Positions 39,311 through 49,984 of a stretch of DNA of 64,000 nucleotides are shown in pieces. Below the pieces are notes generated by a model, which did no database searches, had not been told where the DNA came from, and worked only from the letters and a program-made list of their open reading frames with translations. Position numbers and translations under genes: made by a program. The stretch covers positions 1 to 64,000 of the forward strand of contig NZ_JAGQBJ010000008.1 of assembly GCF_024345575.1 (NCBI RefSeq), written 5' to 3'. Every line of letters starts with the position of its first letter. Within the stretch, counting starts at the first letter, position 1. Origin of the DNA: Cyanobium sp. Morenito 9A2 (GTDB lineage Bacteria > Cyanobacteriota > Cyanobacteriia > PCC-6307 > Cyanobiaceae).

Positions 39311-40435
39311 ATGACAGCGATTCTCCCATCCGAACCCCCAGAAGCGCGGCCCTGGAGCCCCCTCCACGAGCGGCTGCACCGGGAGTTGCGGCGGCGACCC
39401 GCCCTGCTGCCGGCGGGGGAGCAGCTCCTGCTGGCGGTCTCCGGTGGCCAAGACTCCATGGCCCTCACCCAGCTGTTGCTCGACTTGCGGCGACTGCACG
39501 GCTGGACGTTGCTGCTCTGGCATGGGGACCATGGCTGGCGCAGCGGTTCAGCGGCCCAGGCAGAGGATCTGCACCATTGGGCCGTTGCAGCGGGGCTGGA
39601 GATGCGGATCGATCGGGCCGTCACCGGAGCCTGCTCCGAGGCCGAAGCACGCCGCTGGCGCTACGAGCGACTGGCCCATCAGGCCGCCGCCCTGGGCTGC
39701 CGCCGGGTCGTCACCGGCCACACGGCCGACGACCGAGCTGAAACCCTGCTGCTGCATTTAGCCCGTGGGGCCCACATCAGGGGCCTCTCCAGCCTGCGTC
39801 GCAGCCGCCCCCTGGTCTCAGCCGCCGGCCTGGTCCCCTGCGCAGCCCCTGATCTCCCGGCGACGGATTCCGGCTCGGCCATCCCAGATCCCCTGCTGCT
39901 GGTGCGGCCGCTGCTGGGGGTGAGCCGGGCCGAAACCGGCGCCTTCTGTGCCAACCGCCTCCTGCCGGTCTGGCTGGATCCCAGCAACGAAAGTCTCGAC
40001 TTCAGCCGCAACCGTGTGCGTCACCAGGTGCTTCCAGTACTGGAGGAACTGCACCCCGGCGCCAGCCGACGCCTGGCCGCCCTGTCGGAGCGCCTGGAGG
40101 AGGAGGGACATCCCCTCGAGGAGCTGTTGCCCCTGGCCCTCGGGGCGCTCCAGTCCAAGACAGGGGCCCTTGGGCTGCAGCGCCAGGGCCTGATGGCCGT
40201 TTCTGCCGCCAGCCAGCGCCAGCTGCTGGCCGCCTGGCTCCGGCTCCAGGGCGGCCAAGCCCTGGCGGCCCTGGAGCTGGAAGATCTGCGGCAACGCTTG
40301 CAAGCGGGCGCCGGGCCCGGCAGCCTTGATCTGCCGCGGGGCTGGCGGTTGAGCTGGGACAGAATGGAGCTCCGCCTCCAGCCACCCCCGGCCGAACGGC
40401 GACCCGCATCGCGTCCCGAGCAATCCGAAGACTGA
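39311..40435 (+). CDS. tilS: tRNA(Ile)-lysidine synthetase
   Basis: 374 aa from ATG 39311. PP-loop ATP-binding motif LLLAVSGGQDSMALTQLLLDL near residue 48 (Q replaces the usual K/P in S-G-G-x-D-S, as in other cyanobacteria), then LLWHGDHGWR, RRVVTGHTADDRAETLLLHLARG, and LDPSNESLDFSRNRVRHQVLP. TilS adds lysine to C34 of the CAU-anticodon tRNA-Ile so that it reads AUA. The C-terminal tRNA-binding domain is short. Its stop shares one base with the next start (TGATG). Confidence 0.94.
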   Translation: MTAILPSEPPEARPWSPLHERLHRELRRRPALLPAGEQLLLAVSGGQDSMALTQLLLDLRRLHGWTLLLWHGDHGWRSGSAAQAEDLHHWAVAAGLEMRIDRAVTGACSEAEARRWRYERLAHQAAALGCRRVVTGHTADDRAETLLLHLARGAHIRGLSSLRRSRPLVSAAGLVPCAAPDLPATDSGSAIPDPLLLVRPLLGVSRAETGAFCANRLLPVWLDPSNESLDFSRNRVRHQVLPVLEELHPGASRRLAALSERLEEEGHPLEELLPLALGALQSKTGALGLQRQGLMAVSAASQRQLLAAWLRLQGGQALAALELEDLRQRLQAGAGPGSLDLPRGWRLSWDRMELRLQPPPAERRPASRPEQSED

Positions 40436-41121
40436 TGGCGAAACCCTTCCAGGAGTCCTACATCGATGTGGAGCGGGCCTACAGCCAGGGGCAGTTCCAA
40501 GGGGCGCTCAGCCAGGCGGAAGCGCTGCTGAAGAACCGCCCCGACGACGCCGATGATCTGCAGTACTCGCGCCTGCAGCTGCTGACCGGCCACATCAACC
40601 TCTACGGGCTCAAGCGCTTCGACGCCGCCGCCACGTACTACCACCAGGTGGTGGAAAGCAGCCAGGAAACCACTTACCGCGACCTGGCCCGCCAGGGGCT
40701 CGAATCCTGCGCCAGTGAGAAGGCCAAGCCCGCCCCAGCCGCGAGCGATCTGCCCAGCAGCGAAGCGCCGTTCCAGACCGTCGCCACCGAAGGCCTGGGC
40801 ACCGTTGCCCAGGGGACCGGGGCTCCGGCCATGCCGTGGCTGACAGGGGAGCCAGCCCCCGAGCCCCCGACCGAGCTCCAAGACTTTGCCGACCCATTCA
40901 AGGTTCAGGAGCTGCCATCCCCCCGAGAAGTGCCGCAGCTGACCCTGACGAAGCCCGAACCGGAACCGCCCCTCGGCGATGACGGCATCGTCGAAGCGCA
41001 CGTGGTGGTCGAGGAGCCAGCCCCGAGCCCCAGCGTGACCCCGCCCACAACCCCCTCGTCGTTCAGCGCCGACGAACTCGCCCAGTTGGCAAAAGGGCGG
41101 CTGCGGGTGATCCTGCACTGA
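40435..41121 (+). CDS. Hypothetical protein with one or two TPR-like helices and a Pro/Glu-rich tail
   Basis: 228 aa. Residues ~8-95 form TPR-like helix pairs (SYIDVERAYSQGQFQGALSQA, LQLLTGHINLYGLKRFDAAATYY, RDLARQGLESC). The remaining half is low-complexity, rich in Pro, Ala and Glu, ending with an SADELAQLAKGRLRVIL helix. No catalytic motif. Its start overlaps tilS by one base, implying coupled translation, and the pairing is seen in related cyanobacteria to my knowledge only as conserved hypotheticals. Role unknown. Confidence 0.72.
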   Translation: MAKPFQESYIDVERAYSQGQFQGALSQAEALLKNRPDDADDLQYSRLQLLTGHINLYGLKRFDAAATYYHQVVESSQETTYRDLARQGLESCASEKAKPAPAASDLPSSEAPFQTVATEGLGTVAQGTGAPAMPWLTGEPAPEPPTELQDFADPFKVQELPSPREVPQLTLTKPEPEPPLGDDGIVEAHVVVEEPAPSPSVTPPTTPSSFSADELAQLAKGRLRVILH

Positions 41122-41199
41122 CCATCCGGTCCTCCCTCCGTGGGAGCAAGACCACCACCCCGCCGCCGGCAGAGAGCCAAGCGGCGGTTGCCGAGCCGC

Positions 41200-43239
41200 T
41201 CAACCGGCGGCGGTGGAACGGCGGCGGCGGGTGCGGTTGGCAGGCATCTCCTGCTCCGGTTCCCTGGCCGGGGCGGCCACAACCATCGGTGCACTGATGG
41301 GTGGGGCCACCGGCGCGGCCGTGGGCGAGGACACCAGCGCTGCTGCCGAGGCCGGCGCGGCGGTCACCAATTGGCGCACGGGCGCTCCATGGACAGGCTG
41401 GGGACGGGGGGCGGAACCATCGCGGTCGCGGCCAGCGGAGCGGCCACCCCGGGGCGCCGGACGGCTGTCGGGTTCGGCATCGGTGCGACCTTTGTAGGCG
41501 GGGGTCCCGCCTGGGGCGGGCTGCACCAGGGCAATGATCAGCGGCTCCACCTGGAGCTCCCGGCGCAGGCGGCGCTGGAGGCCCACCTCAATCTCCCTTT
41601 GCACGCCCACCCAATCCACCTCGGGGGCTTTGCCGCCGGTGTTACGGGCCAGCTGGTTCCAGCGGTTCTCCAGCACCCAGGTGATCTCGCGCTCAGCCCA
41701 GAGCGAGAGCTTGCGGGCATCGGCGGTGGTGACCACCCCGCGCAGGTTGACCCGGGGCGGAGCCGCCATCACACCATCGGTGCTGATCACCGCCAGCAGG
41801 GTGATCACGCCATCTTCCGCCAATTGCTGGCGCTCCTTGAGCACCCGCGCATCGACGATGCCGTTGCGGGAGGCGTCGAGGAGCTCGATGCCCGCCTTGA
41901 CCGGATCGCCCTTGCGAATCGAATCGGGGCTGAGCTCGACCACGTCGCCGTTGTCGATGATCAAGATGTTGTCGGCGGGTACGCCCATGGACTGGGCCGT
42001 CTTGGAGTGGGCCACGAGCATGCGGTGCTCACCATGCACGGGCACAAAGAATTTCGGCCGGCAGAGCGCCAGCATCAACTTGTGATCCTCCTGGCAACCG
42101 TGGCCGGACACGTGAATGCCTTCGCCCTTGCCGTAGACCACCTTCGCCCCCATCATCATCAGTCGGTCAATGGTGTTGACAACCGAGATGGTGTTGCCGG
42201 GGATCGGGCTGGCCGAGAAGATGATCGTGTCGGTGCTTTTCACCTGCACCTGGGGGTGCTCACCGCGGGAGATGCGGCTCAGGGCCGCCAGGGGTTCGCC
42301 CTGGCTGCCGGTCATGAGCAGCAGGGTTTCGCGATCGGGCAGATCACGGATCTGCTTGATAGGCACGAACAGCTCATCCGGGCAGCGGATGTAACCCAAT
42401 TCGCGCGCCTTCGCGATCACGTTGAGCATCGAACGGCCCAAGAGACCCACCTTGCGGCCATGCTTGAGCGCCAGTTCCAGGATCATCGAAACCCGGTGGA
42501 CGGAACTGGCGAAGGTGGTGACGATCACCCGGCCTTCAGCGGCGTTGATGTGACGCTCAAGGTTGGGGAACACCGCCCGCTCGGGGGGGGTGAACCCGGG
42601 GATTTCGGCGTTGGTGGAATCGCTGAACAGGCAGAGCACACCCTGCTCGCCGTAGTGGGCCATCCGCTGGATGTCGAAGTATTCGCCATCCACCGGGGTG
42701 TGGTCAAACTTGAAGTCCCCGGTGAAAATCACCACACCCGCTGGGGTGGTGATCGCCAGGGAAAAGCTGTCGGCAATCGAGTGAGTGTTGCGGATGAACT
42801 CCACCTTGAAATGCTGGCCCACCTGCACCACATCCCGTGGGCTCACGGTCTGGATGATGGTGCGATCGGTGACGGCCGCTTCTTCCATCTTCCCCTGCAG
42901 CATCGACATCGCCAGCCGCGGGCCGTAGATGACAGGGATGTTGAAATTCTTGAGGTGATGGGGGATGCCACCGATGTGATCTTCGTGGCCATGGGTCACG
43001 ATCATGCCCCGGATGCGCTTCTGGTTCTCGCGCAGGTAGCTGGTGTCGGGAAGCACCACATTGACGCCGTGCATGCCATCGCTGGGGAAGGCCAGACCGG
43101 CATCCACCAGCATCAGGTCATCGCCATACTCGAACACGCAGGTGTTCTTGCCGATTTCATGGAGGCCGCCGAGGGGGATGACCCGCAGGCCGGGTTGCTT
43201 GGGGGAGCCTTGGGTCTTGCCGTTGCTGCTGACTGTCAT
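41200..43239 (-). CDS. rnj: Ribonuclease J
   Basis: 679 aa. Metallo-beta-lactamase core: LRVIPLGGLHEIGKNTCVFEY, LMLVDAGLAFP, GMIVTHGHEDHIGGIPHHL (H-x-H-x-D-H zinc ligands), beta-CASP block with VIVTTFASSVHRV and LLLMTGSQGEPLAALSRIS, then HVSGHGCQEDHKLML and FVPVHGEHRML (further zinc ligands). A C-terminal domain and a long Pro/Ala/Arg-rich tail (last ~90 residues, ending NRTRRRRSTAAG) follow. RNase J is an endo/5'-exonuclease in RNA decay. The asd-dapA-rnj order is the classic cyanobacterial and Gram-positive arrangement. Confidence 0.96.
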   Translation of the reverse strand: MTVSSNGKTQGSPKQPGLRVIPLGGLHEIGKNTCVFEYGDDLMLVDAGLAFPSDGMHGVNVVLPDTSYLRENQKRIRGMIVTHGHEDHIGGIPHHLKNFNIPVIYGPRLAMSMLQGKMEEAAVTDRTIIQTVSPRDVVQVGQHFKVEFIRNTHSIADSFSLAITTPAGVVIFTGDFKFDHTPVDGEYFDIQRMAHYGEQGVLCLFSDSTNAEIPGFTPPERAVFPNLERHINAAEGRVIVTTFASSVHRVSMILELALKHGRKVGLLGRSMLNVIAKARELGYIRCPDELFVPIKQIRDLPDRETLLLMTGSQGEPLAALSRISRGEHPQVQVKSTDTIIFSASPIPGNTISVVNTIDRLMMMGAKVVYGKGEGIHVSGHGCQEDHKLMLALCRPKFFVPVHGEHRMLVAHSKTAQSMGVPADNILIIDNGDVVELSPDSIRKGDPVKAGIELLDASRNGIVDARVLKERQQLAEDGVITLLAVISTDGVMAAPPRVNLRGVVTTADARKLSLWAEREITWVLENRWNQLARNTGGKAPEVDWVGVQREIEVGLQRRLRRELQVEPLIIALVQPAPGGTPAYKGRTDAEPDSRPAPRGGRSAGRDRDGSAPRPQPVHGAPVRQLVTAAPASAAALVSSPTAAPVAPPISAPMVVAAPAREPEQEMPANRTRRRRSTAAG

Positions 43240-43336
43240 GGGGGGAAAATCCGGAGGAGTCCGGGTGAAAAGTGAGGAGAACTCTGTGGCTGAAACGGGA
43301 ACGGAAGCGATGAGCGCGTGAGGCGAAGCCTTGGCG

Positions 43337-44242
43337 TCAGGTAGGACGCAGGGCAGCCAGGGCGGTGGTCAATCGCGCGCGAACGTCGCTGTCGGCGGAA
43401 ACAAGCGGAAGACGGGGGGCACCCACAGGCCAGCCCATCAGCTCAAGCGCCGCCTTCACCGGGATCGGATTGGTGGTGCTGAACAGGGCCCGGATCAGTG
43501 GCAGGAGTTCATCGTGCAAAGCCAGGGCGGTGCCGTGGTCGCCCGCCACGAAGGCGCTCACCAGCCGCTGGATCTTTGGGCCCACCAGATGGCTGGCCAC
43601 GCTCACCACGCCCACCGCACCCACCGCGAGCATGGGCAGGGTGAGGGCGTCGTCGCCGCTGTAGATCGCCAGACGGCTGCCGCAGTGCTGGCGCAGCAGG
43701 CTCACCTCCTCGGTGCTCCCACTGGCGGCTTTGAAGCTGACCACGTTGGGCAGATCCAGGAGCCGGGCGGTGGTGTCGGGGGCCAGGCTGCAGCCTGTGC
43801 GGCCGGGGATGTTGTAAAGCATCAGCGGCAGCTGGGGGGCCGCTTCGGCGATCGCCCGGAAATGGGCCACCAGACCCTCCTGGGGGGGCTTGTTGTAATA
43901 GGGCACCACCACCAGGGCCCCATCCGCCCCCAGCTCGGCCGCCTGGGCGACCGCCACCACAGCCTCGGCGGTGCAGTTGCTGCCGGTGCCCGCCAGCACC
44001 TTGGCGCCGTCCGGGACCGCCCCCTTCACCGCCTTGTACAACTGATGCTGCTCCTCCCAGCTGAGGGTGGGTGATTCGCCCGTCGTACCGCCAACCACCA
44101 AGCCATCGGATCCGTTGGCGGTGAGGTGCTGGGCCAGACGAGCCGCCAGCTCAAGATCCACCGAGCCATCGGCAGCGAAGGGTGTCACCAGGGCCGTGAG
44201 CACGCGGCCGAAGGGCACGGGAGTGGCCGCCAACGCACTCAA
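43337..44242 (-). CDS. dapA: 4-hydroxy-tetrahydrodipicolinate synthase
   Basis: 301 aa from TTG 44242, the only start placing [19 protein letters not shown] at the family position; it overlaps the asd stop (TTGA). [36 protein letters not shown] and [11 protein letters not shown] give the Thr/Tyr relay and the Y-N-x-P-G-R-T block. The Schiff-base Lys lies in [10 protein letters not shown], where most relatives have K-E-A-S/T. It condenses pyruvate with aspartate semialdehyde, using the product of the adjacent asd gene. 97 bp precede rnj. Confidence 0.96.
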   Translation of the reverse strand: MSALAATPVPFGRVLTALVTPFAADGSVDLELAARLAQHLTANGSDGLVVGGTTGESPTLSWEEQHQLYKAVKGAVPDGAKVLAGTGSNCTAEAVVAVAQAAELGADGALVVVPYYNKPPQEGLVAHFRAIAEAAPQLPLMLYNIPGRTGCSLAPDTTARLLDLPNVVSFKAASGSTEEVSLLRQHCGSRLAIYSGDDALTLPMLAVGAVGVVSVASHLVGPKIQRLVSAFVAGDHGTALALHDELLPLIRALFSTTNPIPVKAALELMGWPVGAPRLPLVSADSDVRARLTTALAALRPT

Positions 44243-45321
44243 GCGACACCCCCTGGGGCCACGGCTTCCGTGACCGTGGTGGCTGCGGGGGTACACAGCA
44301 GTTCGGCGATCTGAATGGCGTTCAGGGCCGCCCCCTTGCGGATCTGATCGCCGCAGAGCCACAACTCAAGGGCATGGGGGTCGCTGAGGTCCTGGCGGAT
44401 GCGACCCACGGCCACCGGATCACGGCCGGTGACGTCAGTGGGCATCGGGAAGCGGTTGGTTTCGAAGTTTTCGATCAACTCGACCCCAGGAGCCACGGCC
44501 AGAAGGGCACGGGCCTCCTCCACGGGGAAAGGCTCACGGAACTGGATGTTGATCGCCTCGGAGTGGGCCCGCAGCACGGGCACCCGCACGCAGGTGGCCG
44601 ACAGACGCAGGTCGGGCAGACCCATGATCTTGCGGGTCTCGTTGAGCATCTTGAGCTCCTCCTCGCAGTAGCCGTTGGCCTGCAGGGGGGAGTTGTGCAG
44701 GAAGAGGTTGAAGGCGAGCGAGTGGGGCAACACCTCGCTCACCGGGTCACCCCCCTCCAGCACCGTGAGGCTGAGCTGGCGCAGTTCTTCCATGGCCCGG
44801 GCCCCGGCACCGCTGGCGGACTGGTAGGTGCTGACCACCACCCGCTCGATCGGCCGGCGCGCCGCCAGGGGAGCCAGGGCCAGGGTGAGCAGGATCGTGG
44901 TGCAGTTGGGATTGGCGATGACGCCGCTGTGGGCATAGGCGGCCTCGGGGTTCACTTCCGGTACCACCAGGGGCACGGCTGGATCGAGGCGGAAGGCGCT
45001 GGAGTTGTCGATCACCAGAGCGCCGGCCGCCACCGCCACCGAAGCCCACTGCTTCGACACCGAGCCGCCGGCGGAGGCCAGCACCAGATCCACGCCCTCG
45101 AAGGCCGCCGCCGTGACCGGCTGCACGGTGAGGGTCTGGCCGTTCCACGCAAGCGTTTGGCCAGCGGAGCGGGGAGAGGCCAGCAGGATCAGTTCCGCCA
45201 CGGGGAAGTGGCGCTCGCTCAAGAGGGCAAGTAACTCGTGGCCCACGGCACCGGTGGCGCCGAGGATGGCCACCCTCAGCGGGCGATCAGGCAGGGATCG
45301 GGACAGAACGGAAGCGGACAA
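44239..45321 (-). CDS. asd: Aspartate-semialdehyde dehydrogenase
   Basis: 360 aa. NADP-binding motif [25 protein letters not shown]-like region ([14 protein letters not shown]), [23 protein letters not shown], catalytic Cys in [16 protein letters not shown], and [17 protein letters not shown], then a substrate-binding [16 protein letters not shown]. It reduces aspartyl phosphate to the semialdehyde for lysine, threonine and methionine synthesis. The start is TTG 45321; the first ~15 residues are non-conserved. Translationally coupled to dapA. Divergent from tig, 272 bp between. Confidence 0.96.
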   Translation of the reverse strand: MSASVLSRSLPDRPLRVAILGATGAVGHELLALLSERHFPVAELILLASPRSAGQTLAWNGQTLTVQPVTAAAFEGVDLVLASAGGSVSKQWASVAVAAGALVIDNSSAFRLDPAVPLVVPEVNPEAAYAHSGVIANPNCTTILLTLALAPLAARRPIERVVVSTYQSASGAGARAMEELRQLSLTVLEGGDPVSEVLPHSLAFNLFLHNSPLQANGYCEEELKMLNETRKIMGLPDLRLSATCVRVPVLRAHSEAINIQFREPFPVEEARALLAVAPGVELIENFETNRFPMPTDVTGRDPVAVGRIRQDLSDPHALELWLCGDQIRKGAALNAIQIAELLCTPAATTVTEAVAPGGVA

Positions 45322-45593
45322 CGGGACGAATCAACGACATCAACAGGGGAACTCCCGAGGCACCAGCGATCAGGGCTAGGGAAACAACGGGAGTGGGGCG
45401 AGCTTGGTTCGGATCGGGGGTGGCGGGGGAACGGGAGGTTGGGGAAAGCTGGGGGCCAGTGAAGGGCGCTGAGGGAGATGCCGACTCAGCAGGCGCTTCA
45501 GGGGTGTTGGCGTGAACAATACGCGGCCGAGCGCCCCTTGGCGAGAAGGCCACTTTCTAGGATCAGGGGCTGCACCGCCGAACCGGTCCATCC

Positions 45594-47021
45594 ATGAGCA
45601 CCGCCTTGAAGGTCAAAACCAGCCCCAGGCCCGCCAGCCGGGTGGCGCTGGAGGTGGCCATCCCCGCCGGCCGCAGCCAGGCCAGCTACGACGCGGCGGT
45701 GGACAAGCTCAGCCGCACGGTGCGTTTGCCGGGCTTCCGCAAGGGCAAAGTGCCCCGCCAGGTGCTGTTGCAACAGATCGGCCCCCTGCGCGTGCGCGCC
45801 ACCGCCCTCGAAGACCTGGTGGACAGCGTCTGGCGCGATGCCCTGGCCCAGGAAAAGATCGAGGCCCTGGGCGCTCCGGAGCTGAGCGAGGGCTTCGACA
45901 CCCTGCTGGAGCGCTTCAACCCCGGCGAGGAGCTCACGCTCACCCTCGAACTCGATGTGGAGCCCACCCCGAGCCTGCGCGCCACCAAGGGACTGGCGGC
46001 CGAGGCCGAAGCCGTGGCCTACGACCCGGCCCGGGTGGATGAACTGATCGAGCAGTCCCGCAAGCAACTGGCCACCCTGGTGCCGGTGGAGGGCCGTGCC
46101 GCCGCTGACGGTGACGTGGCGGTGGTCAGCTTCGCCGGCAGCTTCACCGACAGCGGCGAGCCGATCAGCGGCGGCAGCGGTGAGGCCCTGGAGGTCGAAC
46201 TCGAAGCGGGCCGCATGATCCCCGGCTTCGTCGAGGGAATCCTCGGCCAGGCCGTCGGCGAGACCCGCACGGTCACCTGCACCTTCCCCGAGGAGTACGC
46301 CCAGGAGGAGGCCCGCGGCCGCGGGGCCTCCTTCGTGATCACGCTCACCGAACTCAAGGGGCGCGAGCTGCCCGCCCTCGACGACGCCTTCGCCCAGCAG
46401 GCCAGTGACAAGGGCAGCCTGGCCGAGCTGCGCGAGGACCTGGAAACCCGGCTGAGGGAAGACGCCGAGCGCCGCGCCAGGAGCAACCGCCATGACGCTC
46501 TGCTCAGAGCTCTGGTGGCCGAGCTGGAGGTGGAGCTGCCGGAGACCCTGATCCAGCGGGAAATCCGCTCCCTGCTGGAGCAGACCGCCAACCAGATCAC
46601 CCAGCAAGGAATGGACATCAAAAAGCTGTTCACCCCCGAACTGGTGCGCAGCCTGCAGGAAACCTCCCGGCCCGAGGCCGAAGAGCGCCTGCGCCGCAGC
46701 CTGGCGCTCAAGGCCCTGGCCACCGCCGAATCGATCGTCCTGGAAGCCGGGGAGATCGACGCCAAAATGAAGGAATTGAGCCGCAGCTTGAGCGACAGCG
46801 CCACCATCGACCCCGTCCGGCTCAGGGAAGCGGTCAGCGAAGACCTGCTGCGGGACAAGTTGCTGGAATGGCTGGAGGGCCACAGCACGATCACCGAGAC
46901 AGCCGCCGCCAGCGAGGGCGACGGTGCGGCCAGCGGGGCTGGTGACAAGTCCGCCAAGGCCAGGACCAATGCCAAGGGCGCCTCCGACAAAGGCGACAAG
47001 GCCGGGGAGGCCGACGGCTGA
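45594..47021 (+). CDS. tig: Trigger factor
   Basis: 475 aa. Ribosome-binding N-domain with the signature [17 protein letters not shown] (G-F-R-x-G-K-x-P) near residue 50. The FKBP-type PPIase domain runs about 160-255 ([46 protein letters not shown]). The helical chaperone C-domain follows. The last ~35 residues are Lys/Ala/Gly-rich. It binds nascent chains at the tunnel exit. The tig-clpP-clpX order is conserved across many bacteria. Its promoter lies in the 272 bp shared with asd; I see no clear box. Confidence 0.97.
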   Translation: MSTALKVKTSPRPASRVALEVAIPAGRSQASYDAAVDKLSRTVRLPGFRKGKVPRQVLLQQIGPLRVRATALEDLVDSVWRDALAQEKIEALGAPELSEGFDTLLERFNPGEELTLTLELDVEPTPSLRATKGLAAEAEAVAYDPARVDELIEQSRKQLATLVPVEGRAAADGDVAVVSFAGSFTDSGEPISGGSGEALEVELEAGRMIPGFVEGILGQAVGETRTVTCTFPEEYAQEEARGRGASFVITLTELKGRELPALDDAFAQQASDKGSLAELREDLETRLREDAERRARSNRHDALLRALVAELEVELPETLIQREIRSLLEQTANQITQQGMDIKKLFTPELVRSLQETSRPEAEERLRRSLALKALATAESIVLEAGEIDAKMKELSRSLSDSATIDPVRLREAVSEDLLRDKLLEWLEGHSTITETAAASEGDGAASGAGDKSAKARTNAKGASDKGDKAGEADG

Positions 47022-47097
47022 GTCGGCTGTCCGGCTCACCCATCCCAAAGCAGCGCAATAGATTGCGTCCACTCCCCTTCCCGCCGTCGGCGCCCGC

Positions 47098-47754
47098 GTG
47101 ATCCAGGCTTTTCAATCCCACCCGATCCAAAACCGCTGGTCAGGGTCTCGGCCGGTGGCCGCCCCGGGGATCCTGCCCACGGTGGTCGAGCAATCCGGGC
47201 GAGGTGATCGCTCCTTTGACATCTATTCCCGGCTGTTGCGGGAGCGGATCATCTTCCTGGGCACCGAGATCAACGACGGGGTCGCCGACTCCTTGGTGGC
47301 CCAACTCCTCTACTTGGAGGCTGAGGATCCAGAGAAGGACATCCAGATCTATATCAACTCCCCCGGGGGCTCGGTGACCTCCGGGCTGGCGATCTACGAC
47401 ACCATGCAGCAGGTGGCACCGGACGTGGTGACCATCTGTTACGGCCTGGCCGCCAGCATGGGGGCGTTCCTGCTATCAGGGGGCGCCAAGGGCAAGCGTC
47501 TGGCCCTGCCGAACGCACGAATCATGATTCACCAGCCCCTGGGCGGAGCCCAGGGCCAGGCCGTCGACATCGAGATCCAGGCCAAGGAAATCCTCTTCCT
47601 CAAGGAGACCCTCAACGGCCTGATGGCCGAGCACACCGGTCAACCGATCGACAAGATCACCGAAGACACGGACCGGGACTACTTTCTTTCGCCGCCGGAA
47701 GCGGTTGAATACGGCCTCATTGATCGCGTGATGGCGGAGGCCCATTCCGTCTGA
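47098..47754 (+). CDS. clpP: ATP-dependent Clp protease proteolytic subunit
   Basis: 218 aa from GTG 47098. Catalytic triad: Ser120 in [13 protein letters not shown], His145 in [10 protein letters not shown], Asp194 in [10 protein letters not shown]. The N-terminal propeptide region (residues 1-~25) precedes [20 protein letters not shown], so it resembles the processed ClpP2-type paralogue clustered with clpX in cyanobacteria. It forms a 14-mer barrel with ClpX. 76 bp after tig and 90 bp before clpX. Confidence 0.97.
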   Translation: MIQAFQSHPIQNRWSGSRPVAAPGILPTVVEQSGRGDRSFDIYSRLLRERIIFLGTEINDGVADSLVAQLLYLEAEDPEKDIQIYINSPGGSVTSGLAIYDTMQQVAPDVVTICYGLAASMGAFLLSGGAKGKRLALPNARIMIHQPLGGAQGQAVDIEIQAKEILFLKETLNGLMAEHTGQPIDKITEDTDRDYFLSPPEAVEYGLIDRVMAEAHSV

Positions 47755-47844
47755 ATCCTTCATGAACCGGGACGCTTCGCCATCGGCGCACGATCCTGAC
47801 TCCAAGGGCCTCTCCCCTCCCCTCTGAACGCAACGCCCCGCGCG

Positions 47845-49197
47845 ATGGCCAAGTTCGACGCCCACCTCAAGTGCTCGTTCTGTGGCAAATCCCAGGAACA
47901 GGTGCGCAAGCTGATTGCCGGCCCTGGGGTCTACATCTGTGACGAGTGCATTGATCTCTGCAACGAGATCCTCGACGAAGAGCTGGTGGAGACCCACGGC
48001 AGCTCCTCCCGCTCCCCCTTGGAAGGTTCGCGCAAGGCCCCGGCCAAAAAGAGCGGCAAGCCGGCCCCCACCCTCGCCACCATCCCCAAGCCCCAGGAGA
48101 TCCGTGCGTTCCTCGACCAGCAGGTGGTGGGTCAGGAGGAAGCCAAGAAGGTGCTGTCGGTGGCGGTCTACAACCACTACAAGCGCCTGGCCTGGCAGGG
48201 GGATGGCCAGGGGGAGGCCGACCGCAGCGCCACCCGCCTGCACAAGTCGAACATCCTGCTGATCGGCCCCACCGGATGCGGCAAGACCCTCCTCGCGCAG
48301 ACTCTGGCCGAACTGCTCGACGTGCCCTTCGCAGTGGCGGATGCCACCACCCTCACCGAAGCCGGCTACGTCGGTGAAGACGTGGAAAACATCTTGCTGC
48401 GGCTGCTGCAGAAGGCCGATCTGGACGTGGAGCAGGCCCAGCGGGGCATCATCTACATCGACGAGATCGACAAGATCGCCCGCAAGAGCGAAAACCCTTC
48501 GATCACCCGTGATGTGTCAGGGGAGGGGGTTCAGCAGGCCCTGCTCAAACTGCTGGAGGGCACGGTCGCCAACGTGCCGCCCCAGGGGGGCCGCAAGCAC
48601 CCCTACCAGGACTGCATCCAGATCGACACCAGCCAGATCCTGTTCATCTGCGGCGGTGCTTTCGTCGGCCTCGAAGATGTGGTGCAGAAGCGCCTGGGTC
48701 GGAATGCGATCGGCTTTCTACCCTCCGATGGCCGCGGCCGCTCCCGCAGCAGCCGCGAGCACCTGGCGGCCCACGCCCTGCGCCACCTGGAGCCCGATGA
48801 CCTGGTGCGCTACGGCCTGATTCCGGAATTCATCGGCCGCCTGCCGGTGGCCGCCGTGCTCGAACCCCTCGACACCCGTGCCCTCAAGGCGATCCTCACC
48901 GAACCACGGGATGCCCTGATCAAGCAATTCCAGACCTTGCTCAGCATGGACAATGTGGAGCTCGCCTTCGAACCGGAGGCTGTGGAGGCCATCGCCAAGG
49001 AGGCCCACCGGCGACGCACCGGCGCCCGCGCCCTGCGCGGCATCGTCGAGGAACTGATGCTTGATCTGATGTACGACCTGCCCTCCAACCAGGACATCAA
49101 AAGCTTCACGATCACCCGGGACCTGGTGGAGCAACGCACCAAGGCCAAGGTGCTCCCCCTCGCCCCGGGCGACCGCGACGCCCAGGCCTCGGCCTGA
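47845..49197 (+). CDS. clpX: Clp protease ATPase ClpX
   Basis: 450 aa. N-terminal C4 zinc-binding domain: [14 protein letters not shown], then [14 protein letters not shown] linker rich in Ser/Lys follows. The AAA+ module contains [21 protein letters not shown] (Walker A), [30 protein letters not shown] (Walker B), and the pore and sensor regions ([26 protein letters not shown]). ClpX unfolds tagged substrates and feeds ClpP, encoded just upstream. A GC-rich hairpin (CCCAGG 49200-49205 with CCTGGG 49230-49235) follows the stop but lacks a T-run. Confidence 0.98.
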   Translation: MAKFDAHLKCSFCGKSQEQVRKLIAGPGVYICDECIDLCNEILDEELVETHGSSSRSPLEGSRKAPAKKSGKPAPTLATIPKPQEIRAFLDQQVVGQEEAKKVLSVAVYNHYKRLAWQGDGQGEADRSATRLHKSNILLIGPTGCGKTLLAQTLAELLDVPFAVADATTLTEAGYVGEDVENILLRLLQKADLDVEQAQRGIIYIDEIDKIARKSENPSITRDVSGEGVQQALLKLLEGTVANVPPQGGRKHPYQDCIQIDTSQILFICGGAFVGLEDVVQKRLGRNAIGFLPSDGRGRSRSSREHLAAHALRHLEPDDLVRYGLIPEFIGRLPVAAVLEPLDTRALKAILTEPRDALIKQFQTLLSMDNVELAFEPEAVEAIAKEAHRRRTGARALRGIVEELMLDLMYDLPSNQDIKSFTITRDLVEQRTKAKVLPLAPGDRDAQASA

Positions 49198-49285
49198 CCC
49201 CCAGGACCGGCAATCCCCACCCCGGCGGGCCTGGGTTCAGCCGCCGTCGGAGCGAGGGTGAGTTGACTCACGCCCCGAAGACGCC

Positions 49286-49951
49286 TTGGCCGCCGCCGAC
49301 CACCTGCAGGCCCCCCGTCAGCACGGTCTGTTCAACCACCACGGCATCGACCTGGGGGACGGCACCGTGGCCCATTACCTGGAGGGGCGCCAGATCCTGC
49401 GCAGCCCCACCGAGGACTTCAGTCGCGGCCAACCCCTGACCGTGGTGTCCTATGCCGAGGCCTCGCCCGCGGGGCTGACCCTGCGGCGGGCGATGGGACG
49501 GCTCGGAGAACAGCGCTACAACCTTCTTTTCAACAATTGCGAGCACTTCGCGATCTGGTGCAAAACCGGCCGGCACCGCAGTGCCCAGGTCGAAAACTGG
49601 CTCCACACCGGCAGCCTCGGCGCCCTGGCCATCGGTCAGTTCATGCCCGCTGCTCTGATCGCCGGGGTGCGCCTGCTGCTGCGCCAGGGGCTCAGCCTCG
49701 ATGGCGAGCAGCTGGAACGCGGGAAGGAACTGGCGCTTCGAAGTCTTGAGCAGCTCGAAGCCCTGCGCTTGAAGCTTCAGGCGCGGTTGGAGCAGGAACT
49801 CGCCCAGGCGGAGGACTGGTGGGCAGGGGGTCCATCAGCGGGCAACGAACGGCTCCTGGAGGCGGCCCGCAGCCTGGCCGACCAACTCAGCAACGTGGAG
49901 GAGCTGGAGGGCAAGCTCACTCGCCTGCTGGAGCCCAGCACGCCTGAGTAA
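49286..49951 (+). CDS. LRAT-like (NlpC/P60-superfamily) domain protein
   Basis: 221 aa from TTG 49286. The N-terminal half carries the LRAT/H-rev107 layout: NHHGIDLGDGTVAHYLEG supplies the catalytic His, and YNLLFNNCEHFAIWCKTG supplies the N-C-E-H-F nucleophile motif of LRAT acyltransferases. A hydrophobic segment (LGALAIGQFMPAALIAGVRLLL) may anchor it, and the C-terminal ~90 residues are coiled helices. In animals such proteins transfer acyl groups from phospholipids; bacterial members are uncharacterised. It sits between clpX and dnaX (34 bp before the latter). Alternative starts exist because no ATG fits before the His motif. Confidence 0.75.
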   Translation: MAAADHLQAPRQHGLFNHHGIDLGDGTVAHYLEGRQILRSPTEDFSRGQPLTVVSYAEASPAGLTLRRAMGRLGEQRYNLLFNNCEHFAIWCKTGRHRSAQVENWLHTGSLGALAIGQFMPAALIAGVRLLLRQGLSLDGEQLERGKELALRSLEQLEALRLKLQARLEQELAQAEDWWAGGPSAGNERLLEAARSLADQLSNVEELEGKLTRLLEPSTPE

Positions 49952-49984
49952 TCTCAAACCCATGGCCACCCCCGGGACAGACCC

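Noticed and set aside
41140-43275. 711-codon plus-strand open frame
   Set aside because: Antisense to rnj, whose catalytic motifs are intact on the other strand.
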